Shown piece by piece: positions 1 to 7,412 of a DNA stretch of 13,714 bases. Below the pieces are notes generated by a model. That model had not been told where the DNA came from. It was given only the letters and a program-made list of their open reading frames with translations, and did no database searches. How positions within the stretch are numbered: position 1 is the first letter of the stretch; every line of letters starts with the position of its first letter. This DNA comes from Treponema sp. (GTDB lineage Bacteria > Spirochaetota > Spirochaetia > Treponematales > Breznakiellaceae): NCBI GenBank assembly GCA_031277045.1, contig JAISLX010000060.1:1-13714 (forward strand), in the 5' to 3' direction. Both the position numbers and the translations under genes were made by a program.

Positions 1-210
1 TTTACAAACAACCAGGCGGAACGGGATTTAAGGATGATAAAAGTACATCAAAAGATATCCGGCTGTTTCCGGTCATGGGAGGGGGCGCGCTATTTCTGCC
101 GAATAAAAAGCTATGTATCAACCTGTGAGAAGCACGATATTTCATCAGCGGATGCCTTGAAGATGCTTTTTGAAGGCCAAATGCCTGGTTTTATGCTTGA
201 AAATGTATAA
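1..210 (+). mobile_element. IS66-family transposase, C-terminal fragment cut by window edge
   Basis: Frame 1 is open from the first base to a TAA at 208-210, giving 69 residues. The segment NNQAERDLRMIKVHQKISGC (residues 3-22), followed by FRSWEGARYFCRIKSYVST, is the hallmark C-terminal block of IS66 (TnpC) transposases. The Glu in QAERD is the last acidic residue of the family's DDE catalytic triad. The rest of the gene lies outside the window, so whether the element is intact cannot be judged. The normal IS66 end carries a terminal inverted repeat ending in TTAC; TTAC occurs at 222-225 and 285-288, but without the left end neither can be assigned. The reading frame itself looks undamaged. 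Confidence 0.88.
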
Positions 211-356
211 TCAGGCTGAATAGTTACCGAATACGGCTGAATGGCAGCCTGAGTATTTTGTGGAAATGCATTCTCGTTAAGGAGTTACCACTATCGAAAA
301 AAGGCCAATCAGACTCTCATGCTGCCTAAGCGGGAGAAGGACATTTCTATTGTGGC

Positions 357-408
357 TTGACATTGCGTGACATGAGTTATTGATACTACTATCGATTTGC
401 TTTAGATT
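357..408 (+). promoter_or_regulatory. Candidate promoter region of the rhamnosidase gene
   Basis: A perfect TTGACA at 357-362 has only a weak partner, GATACT at 382-387, with a 19-base spacer. An alternative is TTGATA at 380-385, 17 bases, then TAGATT at 403-408. Neither is ideal. The region sits 80-130 bases before the ATG in AT-rich DNA, which suits a regulated promoter. Confidence 0.3.
379..396. promoter_or_regulatory. Imperfect 18-bp palindrome, possible operator
   Basis: ATTGATA (379-385) and TATCGAT (390-396) are inverted repeats with one mismatch around a four-base centre. The palindrome overlaps the candidate promoter of the rhamnosidase gene, a typical place for a repressor or activator site. 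No regulator gene for it is visible in the window. Confidence 0.3.
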
Positions 409-486
409 ATTCTATTAAAAAGTATTGGTTTGTTCATTTACCAACCGGACCTGGGAGGGTATCATATCCGCAATGGAGGGACAGTT

Positions 487-3141
487 ATGGTAAGTTTGAA
501 GGATCTCCGGGTGGAATACCGCCCTCATCCGATTGATGTCGGGACCGGTACGCCCCGGTTTAGCTGGAAAATCGAATCCGACGGCCGGGGGATCGCCCAA
601 AGCGCCTACGCGATTGAGGTCGCGGCGGATGGCGGCTTCGGTTCCCTCCGCTGGCAAAGCGGGCAGGTCCCCTCCCGGGAGTCCCACCTGGTGCGTTTCG
701 CGGGGGCGCCCCTGGAATCGTCGAAGCGGTATTTTTGGCGGGTAAAGGTCTGGGACAAGCAAGGCGCTGAAAGTCCCTGGAGCGAAACCGCCTTTTTTGA
801 GACCACCCTCCTGGGGGCCGGTGAATGGCAGGCGGCCTTTATCAGCGCCGAGGATGAAAACGCCGGGGCCAGTTCCGCGGGGACCCTGCTGCGGAAGGAA
901 TTTGTGCTATCCCCCGGCATCAAGTCCGCCCGGCTTTACGCCAGCGCCAAGGGATTGTACCGGGCCGTGGTGAACGGCCGCCGGGCCGGGGACGAGGTGT
1001 TGAGCCCTGGCTGGACGGAATACCAAAAACGCATCCTCTTTCAAACCTATGACGTGACGGATGCCGTAAGCCCCGGCGCCAATCTCCTGGGCTTGATGGT
1101 GGGGCCCGGCTGGTACAAGGGGGACCTCGCCAGTTGGATTGGCAAGCGGAACGTCTTTGGCAAACGGACCGCGGTGATCGCCCAACTCCGGGTGGAGTAC
1201 GAGGACGGCCGGGTGGAAATTATCCCCACGGACGCAAGCTGGCAGGGAGCGCCGGGGCCGGTGGTGTATTCGGAGATCTACCATGGCGAAACCTATGACG
1301 CCCGGCTGGAGCAGCCCGGCTGGGACCGGCCCGGCTTTACCGGGACCGGCTGGAAGCCCGCCGCGGTGGAAAGTAGTGACACCGGGATCCTGCGGCCCCA
1401 GGACGGGCCCCCGGTCAAGGAGCAGGAACGCCTGAAACCCCTTTCCTTTTTCACCACCCCCCGGGGGGAGCGGGTGATCGATTTCGGGCAGAACATATCA
1501 GGCTGGGTAAGCTTTACCGTGCAAGGCAAGGCCGGGGACCGGGTAAAGCTCCGTCACGCCGAAATCCTGGACGCGGAGGGAAATTTTTATACCGAAAACC
1601 TGCGGCGCGCCAAGCAGACCATCGAGTACATTCTCAAGGGCGGCGGCCCTGAAACCTACGCGCCCTTTTTTACCTTCCAGGGTTTCCGGTACATCGCCCT
1701 TGACGAATACCCCGGTACGGTGGACCTCCATAACTTTGAGGCGCTTGCCGTCTATTCGGACATGCGGCCCGCCGGGGAGTTTTCCTGTTCCTATCCGAAA
1801 CTCAACCAGTTTATGAGCAATGTCCGCTGGAGCATGAAGGACAACTTTGTGGACATTCCCACCGATTGCCCCCAGCGGGACGAACGGCTCGGCTGGACCG
1901 GGGACGCGGAGATCTTCTGCCGGGCCGCCGCTTACTTCATGGAAACCGCCCCCTTCTTCAAAAAATGGCTCCGGGACCTTGCCCTCAGCCAACTTCCCGA
2001 CGGCCAGGTTCCCCATGTGGTGCCCGATGTCCTTAAAAACATAGCCGATGTGGATGATAAGATCACCCAGGAGGCGGGGTCCTGCGCCTGGGCCGACGCG
2101 GCGGTGATCATCCCCTGGACCGTCTACACCTATTTTGGCGACCAGGAGATCCTGGAGGAACAGTACCCCTCGATGAAGAAATGGGTTGAATACATCCGCG
2201 GCGTTGCCCAGGACGGGCTTTTGTTTAACACGGGCTTCCATTTTGGCGATTGGGTTGCCCTGGACGCCAAAGAGGGGAGTTACTTCGGCGCGACCCCCAA
2301 CGACCTCTCCGCCACCGCCTTCTACGCCTATTCCACCGCCCTCCTGGCCCGGTCCGCGGCGGTCCTCGGCAAGAAGGAAGACGCGGAGCGCTACCAAAAA
2401 CTCCGGGAGGATATTGGGGAAGCCTATCAAAAGGAATTTTTTACCCCCTCGGGGCGGCTTGCCGCGCGGACCCAGACCGCCCACATCCTCTCCCTGGCCT
2501 TTGACCTGGTCCCGGCGGCCTATAAACAACGCACCGTGGACACCCTGGTTTCCCTGCTCGCGGAGCAGAACAACCATCTGACCACGGGCTTTGTGGGGAC
2601 CCCCTTTGTATGTCAGGTCCTGGCGGACAACGGCCGTCTGGACCTGGCCTACGAGCTGCTGTTGAAAGAGGATTTTCCCTCCTGGCTGTACCAGGTTACC
2701 AAGGGGGCCACCACGATTTGGGAGCATTGGGACGGCTTAAAGCCCGACGGGACCATGTGGAGCCCGGACATGAATTCCTTCAACCACTACGCCTATGGGG
2801 CGGTGAGCGATTGGGTGTTCAGTGCCGTGGGCGGCCTGGACACGGACAAGGAAAAGCCCGCCTTTGCCCGGAGCATACTCCGGCCCTGTCCCGGCGGCGG
2901 CATCACCTGGGCGGAGACCAAATACGAATCGGTCTACGGCCTCATCGCCCTGCGCTGGGAGCTTGCAGGCGGGAAGATCGCCCTTTCGGTGACGGTGCCG
3001 GCCAACACCGAAGCGGAGCTTACCCTGCCCAAGGCAAAGCCGGGCACCATCGGCGGCATCGTCTTTGCCCCGGCGCCGGGGGGCGCGGCCGCGGTGTTAG
3101 GCTTCGGGAGCTATGCCTTTGCGTATCCCTGGGAGGAATAG
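487..3141 (+). CDS. Alpha-L-rhamnosidase, glycoside hydrolase family 78
   Basis: The 884-residue enzyme should hydrolyse terminal alpha-L-rhamnosyl residues from glycosides or oligosaccharides with inversion. I start at ATG 487 because GGAGG lies 7 bases upstream and GH78 proteins begin with this LxxLRVEYxxxPIxV..PRFSW block; an in-frame TTG at 430 lacks support. The order is typical of the family: an N-terminal immunoglobulin-like domain (about 1-115), the N-terminal rhamnosidase domain (about 137-305), a concanavalin-like domain with VIDFGQNISGW (from about 328), the (alpha/alpha)6 catalytic barrel (about 435-770) and a C-terminal beta domain. The acidic motif DCPQRDERLGWTGDAE (460-475) carries the family's conserved Asp/Glu residues including the general acid; TTIWEHWDG has Glu746 as expected general base. 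There is no signal peptide, so it acts in the cytoplasm on imported substrates. It appears monocistronic. Confidence 0.93.
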   Translation: MVSLKDLRVEYRPHPIDVGTGTPRFSWKIESDGRGIAQSAYAIEVAADGGFGSLRWQSGQVPSRESHLVRFAGAPLESSKRYFWRVKVWDKQGAESPWSETAFFETTLLGAGEWQAAFISAEDENAGASSAGTLLRKEFVLSPGIKSARLYASAKGLYRAVVNGRRAGDEVLSPGWTEYQKRILFQTYDVTDAVSPGANLLGLMVGPGWYKGDLASWIGKRNVFGKRTAVIAQLRVEYEDGRVEIIPTDASWQGAPGPVVYSEIYHGETYDARLEQPGWDRPGFTGTGWKPAAVESSDTGILRPQDGPPVKEQERLKPLSFFTTPRGERVIDFGQNISGWVSFTVQGKAGDRVKLRHAEILDAEGNFYTENLRRAKQTIEYILKGGGPETYAPFFTFQGFRYIALDEYPGTVDLHNFEALAVYSDMRPAGEFSCSYPKLNQFMSNVRWSMKDNFVDIPTDCPQRDERLGWTGDAEIFCRAAAYFMETAPFFKKWLRDLALSQLPDGQVPHVVPDVLKNIADVDDKITQEAGSCAWADAAVIIPWTVYTYFGDQEILEEQYPSMKKWVEYIRGVAQDGLLFNTGFHFGDWVALDAKEGSYFGATPNDLSATAFYAYSTALLARSAAVLGKKEDAERYQKLREDIGEAYQKEFFTPSGRLAARTQTAHILSLAFDLVPAAYKQRTVDTLVSLLAEQNNHLTTGFVGTPFVCQVLADNGRLDLAYELLLKEDFPSWLYQVTKGATTIWEHWDGLKPDGTMWSPDMNSFNHYAYGAVSDWVFSAVGGLDTDKEKPAFARSILRPCPGGGITWAETKYESVYGLIALRWELAGGKIALSVTVPANTEAELTLPKAKPGTIGGIVFAPAPGGAAAVLGFGSYAFAYPWEE

Positions 3142-3173
3142 CGCCTTGTAAACACCCATACAGAATTGAAGAA

Positions 3174-3229
3174 ATTCACCACTAAGGCGCAGTCGAACCT
3201 TCGGTTCGCGGCGAATAAGGGAGATGAAC
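3174..3229 (+). repeat. Degenerate dispersed intergenic repeat, copy A
   Basis: The block from about 3174 (ACCACTAAGGCGC) to 3228 (GGCGAATAAGG, then GAGATGAA) resembles, on the opposite strand, the block at 12098-12138. The best shared segment, 3210-3228, matches 17 of 19 positions. It looks like a dispersed GAAGGCGAATAAGG-type element and does not encode a protein. A small palindrome (3194-3208) sits inside this copy. Confidence 0.45.
3194..3208. terminator. Short hairpin downstream of the rhamnosidase gene
   Basis: CGAACC and GGTTCG form a perfect 6-bp stem around TTC, about 50 bases after the rhamnosidase stop. No T tract follows directly, so it is only a weak terminator candidate. An outer pair, TAAGGCG (3183-3189) with CGCCTTA (3262-3268), could enclose it. 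Confidence 0.3.
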
Positions 3230-3281
3230 CGGAAAACAATGACCCCTTCTTTTTCTTTTGTCGCCTTATTTTCATTTAATT

Positions 3282-3304
3282 GACCGCGTAGCTAATTCGC
3301 GGTC
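3282..3304. terminator. Hairpin between two convergent genes
   Basis: GACCGCG (3282-3288) and CGCGGTC (3298-3304) pair perfectly around a 9-base AT-rich loop. The site lies between the ends of the rhamnosidase gene and the DUF262 gene, where a bidirectional terminator would be useful. AT-rich DNA follows on both sides, but there is no clean T run. Confidence 0.35.
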
Positions 3305-3369
3305 GAATTCTCTTTCTCGTTGTGTAATTGCTTATGTTGTTTCGGCTGCTGGCGGCGTTTTGGCATATT

Positions 3370-5001
3370 TTAGCCTTTTTTCAACTGATTTAAAAATGCA
3401 TTAGCATTTTCCGCAAGTGTTTTTGCACGTTCTTTTAACCAGTTTTCATATTGTTCAAATTTTACGTTTACAAATGATTCATTAATATATTGTTGTTCTA
3501 ATTTTTCTTTTGTTATTTTATATTTTTTAACATAAGATAAGGGGTCTTTATTGCTAATTCGAATATTTATTGAAGGGCCTATGACAGCAATATTTGCCAA
3601 GCAATCAATTAAATTATTTTCAACATTATTTTTTAAATAGTCTTTAGGAAACACATGATGCCATTGCGGCTGGAAGTCATCAAGAATTACTGTCCCATCA
3701 AACCCAAGTCTTTGACCAGTTTGATCCCAATCTTGTGCTTTATTTTGATATACAAGTAAGTATAAAATAAATCGTCCAAATTTTGAATCGCTATAATCTT
3801 TAAGAAATTCTTCTGAATCAATTGGATCTTCATATCGAAATCGTTTCAATAATTTTTCAATAGCTTCTAAAAAATTATTTGATTCATAAATATCCTTTAA
3901 GTCTTCGTCTAAAGAAGTCGTACCAGAACCACTATATCTTGAAAACCGCGATGCTTGCAAAAACCAATATAACGCCAAAGAAAAATTATTGTCATCATTA
4001 TATTTATCGATCAAAGCAACCATTGAAACTAATGCTGCCTGCGTTGGCATTATTAAATTAGTAAGTATGCCGTATTCTTTAAATCGCAATATTAATCGTT
4101 CCCATGAATTCTGAGTTTTTTTCCATGAAGGCAGTATTTGTTCTTTGTTCCAGAAATTATCTTTAATATTTTTAAATCTAGTCGTATGTTCACCAATTCC
4201 GGTCAAGCTTCTAAACAGTAAATTGGGATCTATGTGAAACCCGGTATTATCCAAACCTTCTAAATAGGGGAGAAATATGTCACGAACCCATGTTGGATTT
4301 CTTGCCGCTACAACCCCCAAATAGATATCTGCTTCTGTTACACGTGTTCCCCGGCTATTTAATCGCGAAAATATTTCTACAACATCTTCTAATTCATGTT
4401 CAATTGTGACAGTTACAATATCTTTCTCTCTAATTTTTCTTATTCTATCTAATCGAGTATATACTTCTGTAACGTCCATTCCGTCACAAAATCCTTCCAT
4501 TTTGATATTCTTTGCTAATTCCAATAGTGCTTTTTGATCTTCATCTTTCTGGGTATCAAGAGTTAATAAATATGACAATTTTATATATCTATTGCTTTTT
4601 GCATTTCGAATACCGGCATTTGCTACTAAAAAGAAAGGCTCTTCTTTTGTATGAATATCAAATCGTATGTCATAACGTTTTAATACCTTATTCCATTCAT
4701 CTGCTTTTTGCCACCAATAAGGCTTTCGACCAAATAATATACACAATGCGGTTGTCCGCTGTTGTCCATCAACAAGCCATTCAGAAGGATTTTGAGAATC
4801 TATGGCTGTTCTCGCTTCTATTTTACTCCCACTATCCCAGATCAAAAGTGACCCAATTGGATAATTTAGCCATAAAGATTCTGCCAAATCCCTAACTTGA
4901 ACCGGTTTCCACACAAAACCTCTTTGAAATTCAGGTATACTCCAATTATGGTCAACTGCTTTTTTGACCAAATCATTCAACTTTATTTGTGCATAACCCA
5001 T
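3370..5001 (-). CDS. DUF262-DUF1524 protein, GmrSD-like restriction endonuclease candidate
   Basis: The 543-residue protein has the N-terminal DUF262 signature: IPEFQRGFVW (22-31), YPIGSLLIW (47-55), DGQQRTT (78-84, the nucleotide-binding ParB/sulfiredoxin-like motif) and FSRLNSRGTRVTEADI (211-226). The C-terminus has the DUF1524 His-Me-finger nuclease motif HHVFPKDYL (448-456) with a downstream Asn (470). This order is that of single-chain relatives of GmrS/GmrD, NTP-dependent type IV enzymes that cut modified phage DNA; here the function is inferred. The start is ATG 5001 with AGGAG five bases upstream. The gene stands alone with its own consensus promoter. It is far more AT-rich than every neighbour, and its lysine/asparagine/isoleucine-rich codon use points to acquisition from another genome. 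No membrane segment or signal peptide is seen. Confidence 0.85.
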   Translation of the reverse strand: MGYAQIKLNDLVKKAVDHNWSIPEFQRGFVWKPVQVRDLAESLWLNYPIGSLLIWDSGSKIEARTAIDSQNPSEWLVDGQQRTTALCILFGRKPYWWQKADEWNKVLKRYDIRFDIHTKEEPFFLVANAGIRNAKSNRYIKLSYLLTLDTQKDEDQKALLELAKNIKMEGFCDGMDVTEVYTRLDRIRKIREKDIVTVTIEHELEDVVEIFSRLNSRGTRVTEADIYLGVVAARNPTWVRDIFLPYLEGLDNTGFHIDPNLLFRSLTGIGEHTTRFKNIKDNFWNKEQILPSWKKTQNSWERLILRFKEYGILTNLIMPTQAALVSMVALIDKYNDDNNFSLALYWFLQASRFSRYSGSGTTSLDEDLKDIYESNNFLEAIEKLLKRFRYEDPIDSEEFLKDYSDSKFGRFILYLLVYQNKAQDWDQTGQRLGFDGTVILDDFQPQWHHVFPKDYLKNNVENNLIDCLANIAVIGPSINIRISNKDPLSYVKKYKITKEKLEQQYINESFVNVKFEQYENWLKERAKTLAENANAFLNQLKKG

Positions 5002-5021
5002 TGTAACTCCTATATGTACGT

Positions 5022-5050
5022 ATTTTAGTCTATGTTGATATTTTTGTCAA
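5022..5050 (-). promoter_or_regulatory. Strong sigma-70-type promoter of the DUF262 gene
   Basis: On the minus strand, TTGACA (5045-5050) is followed by a 17-base spacer and TAAAAT (5022-5027). The -35 box is perfect, the -10 box matches 5 of 6, and the spacing is optimal. Transcription should start near 5015, giving a leader of about 14 bases that contains the AGGAG site at 5007-5011. Confidence 0.75.
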
Positions 5051-5220
5051 GAAAATTTGCCCAACTCGTATAACAGCATATTGAGGGAACCTCTAAAAAA
5101 TTCAGTTTTAAAGGTTTTCTTACCCTTAATCTAATCGACCCGGCAGGCTGCTGCACGGCCCGCAATGAAGACGCGGGTTCCCCAAGCCCGGGAGGTCTTC
5201 CGCGCAAGGGATAGAAGCGG

Positions 5221-5265
5221 AATGAGTTTGACTGGTTTTGCCAAGCAAAACCGGTCAAACTCATT
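5221..5265. repeat. Long near-perfect palindrome, 20-bp stem
   Basis: The left arm (5221-5240) and right arm (5246-5265) are complementary at 19 of 20 positions, and the odd pair would be a G-U wobble in RNA on one strand. The loop is CCAAG. No T tract follows on the minus strand, so it is not a textbook intrinsic terminator although it ends a minus-strand operon. It could protect the 3' end of the regulator mRNA. Confidence 0.7.
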
Positions 5266-5281
5266 AGAGCGGATAGCCCGG

Positions 5282-5313
5282 TCCGGCGGAACACCGAAGG
5301 TGTTTGAGCCGGA
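5282..5313 (-). terminator. Bulged hairpin just after the response regulator gene
   Basis: AACACC/GGTGTT (5290-5295 and 5299-5304) with a three-base loop is flanked by a second paired segment, TCCGGC/GCCGGA (5282-5287 and 5308-5313), separated by small bulges. It begins 8 bases after the regulator stop on the minus strand. Its place suits termination or 3'-end stabilisation; a U tract is missing. Confidence 0.4.
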
Positions 5314-5321
5314 TGCGCCCT

Positions 5322-6803
5322 TTATAGTGTATTGATTCGGATGTAGTCTGAGGGCGATTGTCCCGTGACAGACCGGAAGACCCGGCTGAAATAGAATTGG
5401 TCCGTAAAGCCGGCCAGGGCGGCGGCGTCTTTGATGAGGGTGTCCTTCTCCAAAAGGTAGTCCTTGGCTTTTTCGATCCTGAGGGAGGTCAGGTAATTGT
5501 TAAAGGAGAGGTCCGTGTATTTTCTGAAAAGGCGGCTCATATAGGTTTGGGAGATCCCAAAGTGTTTGCACAATGATTGAAGGTTGACGGTTTCGTTCAC
5601 ATGGGCGTCGAGGTATTCCCGGATGAGGGCGAAAAATTCAGGGGTGTCGACTTTGCAGATCCGCTGCCGGGGGTCGGGCAATAATTTTTCCAGAATAAAA
5701 AGCAGGCTCTCCCGGAGTTCATCGTAGGAGGCGGCGTAAAAAAACGCGTCGTCGATCATAAATTCAAAGCCCTCGTCAGCGGCGGAATTTTTAAATTCCC
5801 GGCGCAGGGTTTCAAAGATCGACCGTATTGTTTCTTCCACATACAACTGGGTTTGTCCCTGGGCTTCCCATTTTTTCAACTGCTCCAATACCAGGGAGCG
5901 GACAAGCTCGATTTTGTTTTCTTTGAGGTAATAGCCGAGCCGCTGCTTGAGTTCCCCGCCGGGCGGGGAAGAGGCGGCGGCATGTTTGCCCGGTGGGACG
6001 CCGGCGGCGATAAGCTGATTTTTCCCGATGACCAAACCACGGTCCAGGGCGGCATAGAGGGCGGTGATGATTTCAGGCAGCGCTTCGATGGGAAAAGCCT
6101 CGTGCCAGACCACGGTGGTGGTGTAGCCCGGTACCTCCCGGTGCAGCCACTGGGCCGCCTCCAAGCCCGAAGCGGATAAAAGAGCGTTCCCGGACGCGAG
6201 CCGGAGGTTTTCCATTTCATCCCGGCCGTACATGTCGATGGTGTCTCCCTCAACGCGGCATTGGGTATGGGCAAACACATTGCGGCGGAACCGGCCCGGG
6301 AGTCCGTTCTTTCTGCTGATCGCCAGAGTATAGGCCGGGGCGGGGAACTGTTTTTTCAGGGCCCCCCGGTCAGGGGCTTCGTTATTGATGAGGGAGTGGA
6401 CGAGGGGCAGCAGCCGCTGTCCCAGGGCGTCGTTGAGGAGGGGCATGATCCGGTTCAAGGCGGCGGTCATTGCCTGGGGGCTTATGGGTTTGAGGAGATA
6501 ATCAACGGCCCCGTATTGCAGGGCGGTCCGGGCGTACTCAAAATCCTGGTAGCCCGAGAGGATCATGGTTTTGACCTGGGGCAGTTCCTGGTGGAGCAGC
6601 GCGATCAACTCCAGGCCGTCCATGATGGGCATCCTGATATCGGTGAGGAGCAGATCCGGATGGTGGACCTGGGCCAGGGCAAGGCCCGCCGCCCCGTTGT
6701 CTCCGCCGGCGACGATCTCAAATTGGGGGCAGTAGAGCCGGATGATGTCGCGGATGTTTTCCGCCGCCGCGGGCTCATCCTCCACGAGAACGATGCGGTA
6801 CAT
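5322..6803 (-). CDS. Response regulator, receiver plus AraC-type DNA-binding domain (YesN-like)
   Basis: The 493-residue protein is the DNA-binding partner of the histidine kinase encoded just upstream. Its receiver domain (about 1-120) shows the acidic pocket near residues 8-10, phospho-acceptor Asp55 in LLLTDIRMP, Ser83 in ILSGYQDF and Lys105 in YLLKPI. A middle segment of about 260 residues has no obvious motif. The C-terminal AraC domain (about 390-493) has both helix-turn-helix units, around 408-429 and 457-488, with the family ending FTDQFYFSRVFRSVTGQSPSDY. The ATG at 6803 lies three bases after the kinase stop, so the two genes are co-transcribed and probably coupled. Regulators of this kind usually activate nearby carbohydrate transport genes; the operon at 10652 is the natural target, which is inference. 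Confidence 0.92.
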   Translation of the reverse strand: MYRIVLVEDEPAAAENIRDIIRLYCPQFEIVAGGDNGAAGLALAQVHHPDLLLTDIRMPIMDGLELIALLHQELPQVKTMILSGYQDFEYARTALQYGAVDYLLKPISPQAMTAALNRIMPLLNDALGQRLLPLVHSLINNEAPDRGALKKQFPAPAYTLAISRKNGLPGRFRRNVFAHTQCRVEGDTIDMYGRDEMENLRLASGNALLSASGLEAAQWLHREVPGYTTTVVWHEAFPIEALPEIITALYAALDRGLVIGKNQLIAAGVPPGKHAAASSPPGGELKQRLGYYLKENKIELVRSLVLEQLKKWEAQGQTQLYVEETIRSIFETLRREFKNSAADEGFEFMIDDAFFYAASYDELRESLLFILEKLLPDPRQRICKVDTPEFFALIREYLDAHVNETVNLQSLCKHFGISQTYMSRLFRKYTDLSFNNYLTSLRIEKAKDYLLEKDTLIKDAAALAGFTDQFYFSRVFRSVTGQSPSDYIRINTL

Positions 6804-6806
6804 GCC

Positions 6807-7412
6807 TCAACCTTCCGCCGGGACGGCCGGCCGGAGCTTCCGGGTAGCGGGGGCGGGGCTTTTTTGCCTGCCGATGGTAACCACCGCCCCCTCCGCGGCA
6901 TTGGCAAGCCGGAAAATCACGTTGTCCCCGAATAAGATCAAAAACCGGGTGTATATGTTGAGGAGCCCCATTCCGCCGATATCCAAATTCAAGTTTGCCT
7001 CCCCCACCCGGTTTTTGATTTCCGCCATCCGCTTTTCCAGCGCCGCCTTGCCGGTTTCGGAAAAGCCGCCGCCGTTGTCCCGAACCTCCATGTACCAGTA
7101 ATCCCCCGCGGTCCAGCCCCGCACCGACAGGACCATGATCCGGGGGGAATTTTTAAACCCGTGGGTTATGGAATTTTCGATAAACTGTTGCAGCACGATT
7201 TTGGGGATCCGCTGTTCCAGCACCGCTTCCTCAACCGTAATGGTGTATTCCAGCTTATCCCGGTACCGGGTTTTGAGGAGGTAGAGGTAACCCTCCAGGT
7301 AGTCCAGTTCTTCCCGGATGGTCACCAGCCGCTGGGAGGTTCCCGCAGCATACCGGAGCATGGAGGCGAGTTTTTCACAGATCCCGCAGATCTCCTCGTC
7401 ATGGTTGATCAC
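6807..7412 (-). CDS. Histidine kinase, C-terminal ATP-binding fragment (3' part of a frameshifted gene)
   Basis: This frame holds the second half of the kinase. After NHDEEICGICEKLASMLRY it carries the helix ELDYLEGYLYLLKTRY, the N box VLQQFIENSITHGFKN (Asn80), the G1 box RDNGGGF (111-117) and the G2 box GGMGLLNIYTRF (146-157): a complete GHKL ATPase of the YesM (His_kinase/HATPase_c) type. It cannot work alone because the phospho-histidine lies in the other fragment. The nominal GTG start at 7412 has no ribosome binding site and is not a natural start. Removing one G from the run of seven (opposite 7412-7418) fuses the halves into one 622-residue kinase. The stop is three bases before the response regulator start. 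Confidence 0.85.
   Translation of the reverse strand: MINHDEEICGICEKLASMLRYAAGTSQRLVTIREELDYLEGYLYLLKTRYRDKLEYTITVEEAVLEQRIPKIVLQQFIENSITHGFKNSPRIMVLSVRGWTAGDYWYMEVRDNGGGFSETGKAALEKRMAEIKNRVGEANLNLDIGGMGLLNIYTRFLILFGDNVIFRLANAAEGAVVTIGRQKSPAPATRKLRPAVPAEG

Larger units (their letters stand above)
211..486. other. Spacer between IS66 fragment and rhamnosidase gene
   Basis: No convincing gene is present. The left part is presumably the tail of the IS66 element. The right part (about 350-486) is AT-rich and holds the candidate promoter, operator and ribosome binding site of the rhamnosidase gene. The exact right boundary of the insertion element is not visible. Confidence 0.5.
5051..5321. other. 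Hairpin-rich intergenic block, no gene
   Basis: No credible coding region is visible. Bases 5051-5130 are AT-rich. From about 5140 the block becomes GC-rich and contains at least three inverted repeats: GAAGAC/GTCTTC (5167-5172 and 5195-5200) enclosing CGGG/CCCG, a 20-bp stem at 5221-5265, and a bulged stem at 5282-5313. It lies downstream of the response regulator gene and upstream of the DUF262 gene, both on the minus strand. A terminator cluster, an intergenic palindromic element or a structured RNA are all possible. Confidence 0.5.

Noticed and set aside
1498..2727. 409-codon open frame antisense to the rhamnosidase gene
   Set aside because: It is a shadow of GC-rich codon use in the GH78 gene; it has low-complexity Gly/Val/Pro-rich composition, no family motif and no ribosome binding site.
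5167..5200. tRNA T-arm-like segment (GGGTTCCCCAAGCCC)
   Set aside because: The loop has the wrong size and no acceptor, D or anticodon arms can be found around it.
5025..5294. 89-codon minus-strand frame in the intergenic block
   Set aside because: It runs through three palindromes and the DUF262 promoter, has no family resemblance and no Shine-Dalgarno site.
6261..6935. 224-codon plus-strand frame opposite the response regulator
   Set aside because: It is antisense to a clear receiver-AraC gene and has no motif or start signal of its own.
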